From: Nocardioides currus
Lineage (GTDB): Bacteria > Actinomycetota > Actinomycetes > Propionibacteriales > Nocardioidaceae
Assembly (NCBI RefSeq): GCF_003057875.1
Contig: NZ_PYXZ01000004.1
Span: 1-64,000 of the forward strand
Direction of reading: 5' to 3'
DNA length: 64,000 nucleotides
In this document: piece by piece, positions 62,129-64,000 of the stretch
Layout: each line of letters begins with the position of its first letter
Position numbering within the stretch: the first letter of the stretch is position 1
The notes under the pieces: model-generated
Seen by the model: only the letters and a program-made list of their open reading frames with translations
Told to the model about the DNA's origin: nothing
Databases searched by the model: none
Translations under genes and position numbers: made by a program

Positions 62129-63287
62129 GGTGCGAGCGAAGCGAGCCTCGAAGCTCGCGCCCATCGTCCTGGTCGCCGCAGGCCTGACCGGGTGCGGACT
62201 CGGACCTGAGTCCTCTCAGGACTCAGGTCAGAGCGAGGGTACGGCGCAGCCCGATCCGACCTCCTCCGCACCGGCCGTGACCGAGCCGACGCAGGGTGAA
62301 CCACCGGTCAGGCCGCGCGTGACCGGCACGGTGGCCAGCGGGCTGGCCGTGCCGTGGGGCATCGCGTTCCTCCCGGACGGCTCGGCGGTCGTCACCGAGC
62401 GCGACTCGCGCCGGGTGCTGCGGCTCACGCCGGGTGCCGACGGCACCGCTGACGTCGACGAGCTGGGCGAGGTCGTCGCTGCCGCCCCCGAGGTGGAGGG
62501 TGGGCTGCTCGGTGTCGCGGTCTCCCCCGACTTCGCGACCGACGACACCCTCTTCGTCTACGCGACGACCAACGAGGACAACACGGTCTTCCGGGTCACC
62601 CTCGACGGCGACGAGTTCGGCCAGCCCACCCCGATGCTCACCGGCATCCCCAAGGGCGTCATCCACGACGGCGGTCGCCTGGCCTTCGGGCCCGACGGCT
62701 TCCTCTACGTCTCGACCGGAGAGACCGGGGACCCCGGGCTCGCGCAGGACCCCGACTCGCTCGCGGGCAAGATCCTGCGCATCACGACCGACGGCGACCC
62801 GGCCCCCGGCAACCCCGAGGCCGGCTCGCCCGTGTTCTCGCTCGGCCACCGCAACGTGCAGGGGCTCGCCTTCGACGAGTCCGGGCAGCTGTGGGCCAGC
62901 GAGTTCGGCGACCAGACCTTCGACGAGCTCAACCGCGTCGAGGCGGGCGGCAACTACGGTTGGCCCGAGGTCGAGGGCCGGGGAGGCGGCCGCGGCTTCG
63001 TCGACCCGGTGCAGACCTGGTCGACCGCGGAGGCGTCTCCCTCGGGGCTGGCCTTCGCGGACGGGACGCTGTGGATGGCGGCGCTGCGCGGCCAGACGCT
63101 CTGGCAGGTCCCGCTCGAGGGGTCCGGGACGGGTCGTCCCGTGGACCTGTTCACCAGCGACTACGGACGGATCCGCACCGTCGTCACGACGCCCGACGGT
63201 GACCTCTGGATCGCGACGTCCAACCGCGACGGCCGCGGGGAGCCCGCCGACGAGGACGACCGGATCCTGCTGGTCTCCCTGGGCTGA
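62121..63287 (+). CDS. PQQ-dependent sugar dehydrogenase-like lipoprotein (GDH/HHIP-type beta-propeller)
   Basis: The 388-residue protein has a short signal peptide with the lipobox LTGC (Cys25), then a linker that carries the dispersed palindrome (GPESSQDSGQSE). A six-bladed propeller follows with LAVPWGIAFLPDGSAVVTER, HDGGRLAFGPDGFLYVSTGE, SLGHRNVQGLAFDESGQLWASEFG and NRVEAGGNYGWP. These are typical of soluble glucose dehydrogenase-like proteins. Activity depends on PQQ supply. Whether it is a sugar oxidase is not shown. It starts at GTG inside the hydrolase gene. Confidence 0.87.
   Translation: MAEVRAKRASKLAPIVLVAAGLTGCGLGPESSQDSGQSEGTAQPDPTSSAPAVTEPTQGEPPVRPRVTGTVASGLAVPWGIAFLPDGSAVVTERDSRRVLRLTPGADGTADVDELGEVVAAAPEVEGGLLGVAVSPDFATDDTLFVYATTNEDNTVFRVTLDGDEFGQPTPMLTGIPKGVIHDGGRLAFGPDGFLYVSTGETGDPGLAQDPDSLAGKILRITTDGDPAPGNPEAGSPVFSLGHRNVQGLAFDESGQLWASEFGDQTFDELNRVEAGGNYGWPEVEGRGGGRGFVDPVQTWSTAEASPSGLAFADGTLWMAALRGQTLWQVPLEGSGTGRPVDLFTSDYGRIRTVVTTPDGDLWIATSNRDGRGEPADEDDRILLVSLG
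62198..62234. repeat. Dispersed palindromic repeat, copy 3 (inside the PQQ lipoprotein gene)
   Basis: GACCTGAGTCC (62203-62213) and GGACTCAGGTC (62219-62229) form an 11-bp inverted repeat around the spacer TCTCA, with AGCG two bases beyond on the right. It is read in frame as GPESSQDSGQSE, right after the lipobox, in the linker before the propeller. Confidence 0.8.
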
Positions 63288-64000
63288 TCAATGCTTGGCG
63301 ATGACCGATCTCCGCGACGCGCGCCGCAGGGTCGTCAGGATCGCGGGGCCGAGCACGACCAGGGCGATCGAGGTGGTGATCGCGCGCCCGGTGTCCCAGC
63401 TGCCGGTGGAGGTGAGCAGCGTGTAGACGCCGAAGCGGTGCAGGTTCTCGAGGAGCGGTGCGCCGGCGACGTACGACAGCGAGCCCTCGTGCCCCTGCAC
63501 GGCGATGCCGAGGGTGAAGGGCCAGCTCGAGAGGTTCATCAGGATGCCGAAGAGGTACGACGCGACGATCCCGTAGGCGACCAGGACCGCGATCTCGGCA
63601 CGACCGGTGAGACGGCGCGGGAGCAGCCCGGCCCCCATTCCGATCCACGCCGACACCAGCATCTGGAACGGAAGCCACGGTCCCACGCCGCCGGTCATCA
63701 GCGCCGAGGCGAACAGCGAGGTGCACCCGAGGACGAAGCCGAACCCGGGCCCGAACACCCGCCCGGCGAGGATGAGCAGGAAGAAGACCAGCTCGATGCC
63801 CGCCGTGCCGGCTCCGAGCCCGCGCAGGATCGCGTTGACCGCCGAGAGCACGCCGAGCACCGCCAGCACCCGCGCGTCCATCCCGCCCTCGCTGAACTCC
63901 GCCAGCACCACCACGATCACCAGCGGCAGCAGGGCCAGGAAGATGAACGGCGGGTCCACCCGGGCCGCGTCGGGGACCTCGAGCAGCAGCGGCCAGCCCA
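63288..64000 (-). CDS. ECF transporter S component, cut off at right edge
   Basis: The visible 237 residues hold about six TM helices with the S-component pattern: FLALLPLVIVVVLAEFSEGG, VLAVLGVLSAVNAILRGLGAG, LILAGRVFGPGFGFVLGCTS, GVGPWLPFQMLVSAWIGMGA and ending in a basic tail. The frame stays open to base 64000, so the first residues are missing. S components bind a vitamin or metal for a shared ECF module. The substrate is unknown. It ends at the base after the convergent PQQ lipoprotein stop. Confidence 0.85.
   Translation of the reverse strand, partial: GWPLLLEVPDAARVDPPFIFLALLPLVIVVVLAEFSEGGMDARVLAVLGVLSAVNAILRGLGAGTAGIELVFFLLILAGRVFGPGFGFVLGCTSLFASALMTGGVGPWLPFQMLVSAWIGMGAGLLPRRLTGRAEIAVLVAYGIVASYLFGILMNLSSWPFTLGIAVQGHEGSLSYVAGAPLLENLHRFGVYTLLTSTGSWDTGRAITTSIALVVLGPAILTTLRRASRRSVIAKH

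Overview
The window is GC-rich DNA from an actinobacterium. Many genes use GTG starts, tRNAs are on the chromosome beside core genes, there is a DtxR-type iron box, branched-chain amino acid leader peptides and Tat-exported iron proteins. Gene content looks most like Nocardioides or a close relative (Nocardioidaceae). That assignment is inference from protein style, not from a database search.

Bases 1 to about 5020 are the right end of an integrative element. They hold a cut-off IS3-type transposase start, a MobF (TraA-like) relaxase-helicase, a Xre-type regulator, a small excisionase-like HTH protein and a tyrosine integrase whose reading frame runs into a tRNA-Glu gene. tRNA-Glu, tRNA-Gln and gltX then follow on the same strand. 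Bases 5.2-15.9 kb are chromosomal housekeeping and small conserved genes: a CPBP protease, gltX, an FAH-fold hydrolase, an HTH fused to an ECF-type membrane domain, a nucleotidyltransferase, a 2H phosphoesterase, a sulfotransferase, a pentapeptide protein, and an FMN reductase divergent from a TetR regulator.

Branched-chain amino acid synthesis is spread through the window: cimA (16-17.6 kb), ilvE-leuB (21.4-23.6 kb), ilvC-ilvN-ilvB (45.5-48.9 kb) and ilvD (53.7-55.4 kb). Short leader peptides rich in Ile, Leu or Val codons precede cimA, ilvB and the leuB unit. Two of them are followed by a hairpin and T-run, so attenuation by branched-chain aminoacyl-tRNA supply is likely. A 45-residue gene too short for standard gene calling sits between the third leader and leuB. 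serA at 35.6-37.2 kb adds the first step of serine synthesis.

At 27-29 kb a SipW-type secreted protein is followed by an ER-type signal peptidase fused to a second substrate-like segment and a LamG domain. At 31-35.4 kb lies a 1443-residue secreted protein with twelve beta-sandwich modules. At 40-43.5 kb is an EfeUOB iron uptake operon under a DtxR/IdeR-like box. The last 13 kb carry secreted hydrolases, VOC proteins, a PadR regulator with an EamA exporter, PhoD, a PQQ-type sugar dehydrogenase lipoprotein and, at the edge, an ECF transporter S component.

The least explained signal is a roughly 37-base palindrome present three times (18.5, 56.2 and 62.2 kb). Two copies lie in frame inside unrelated proteins and encode almost the same peptide.
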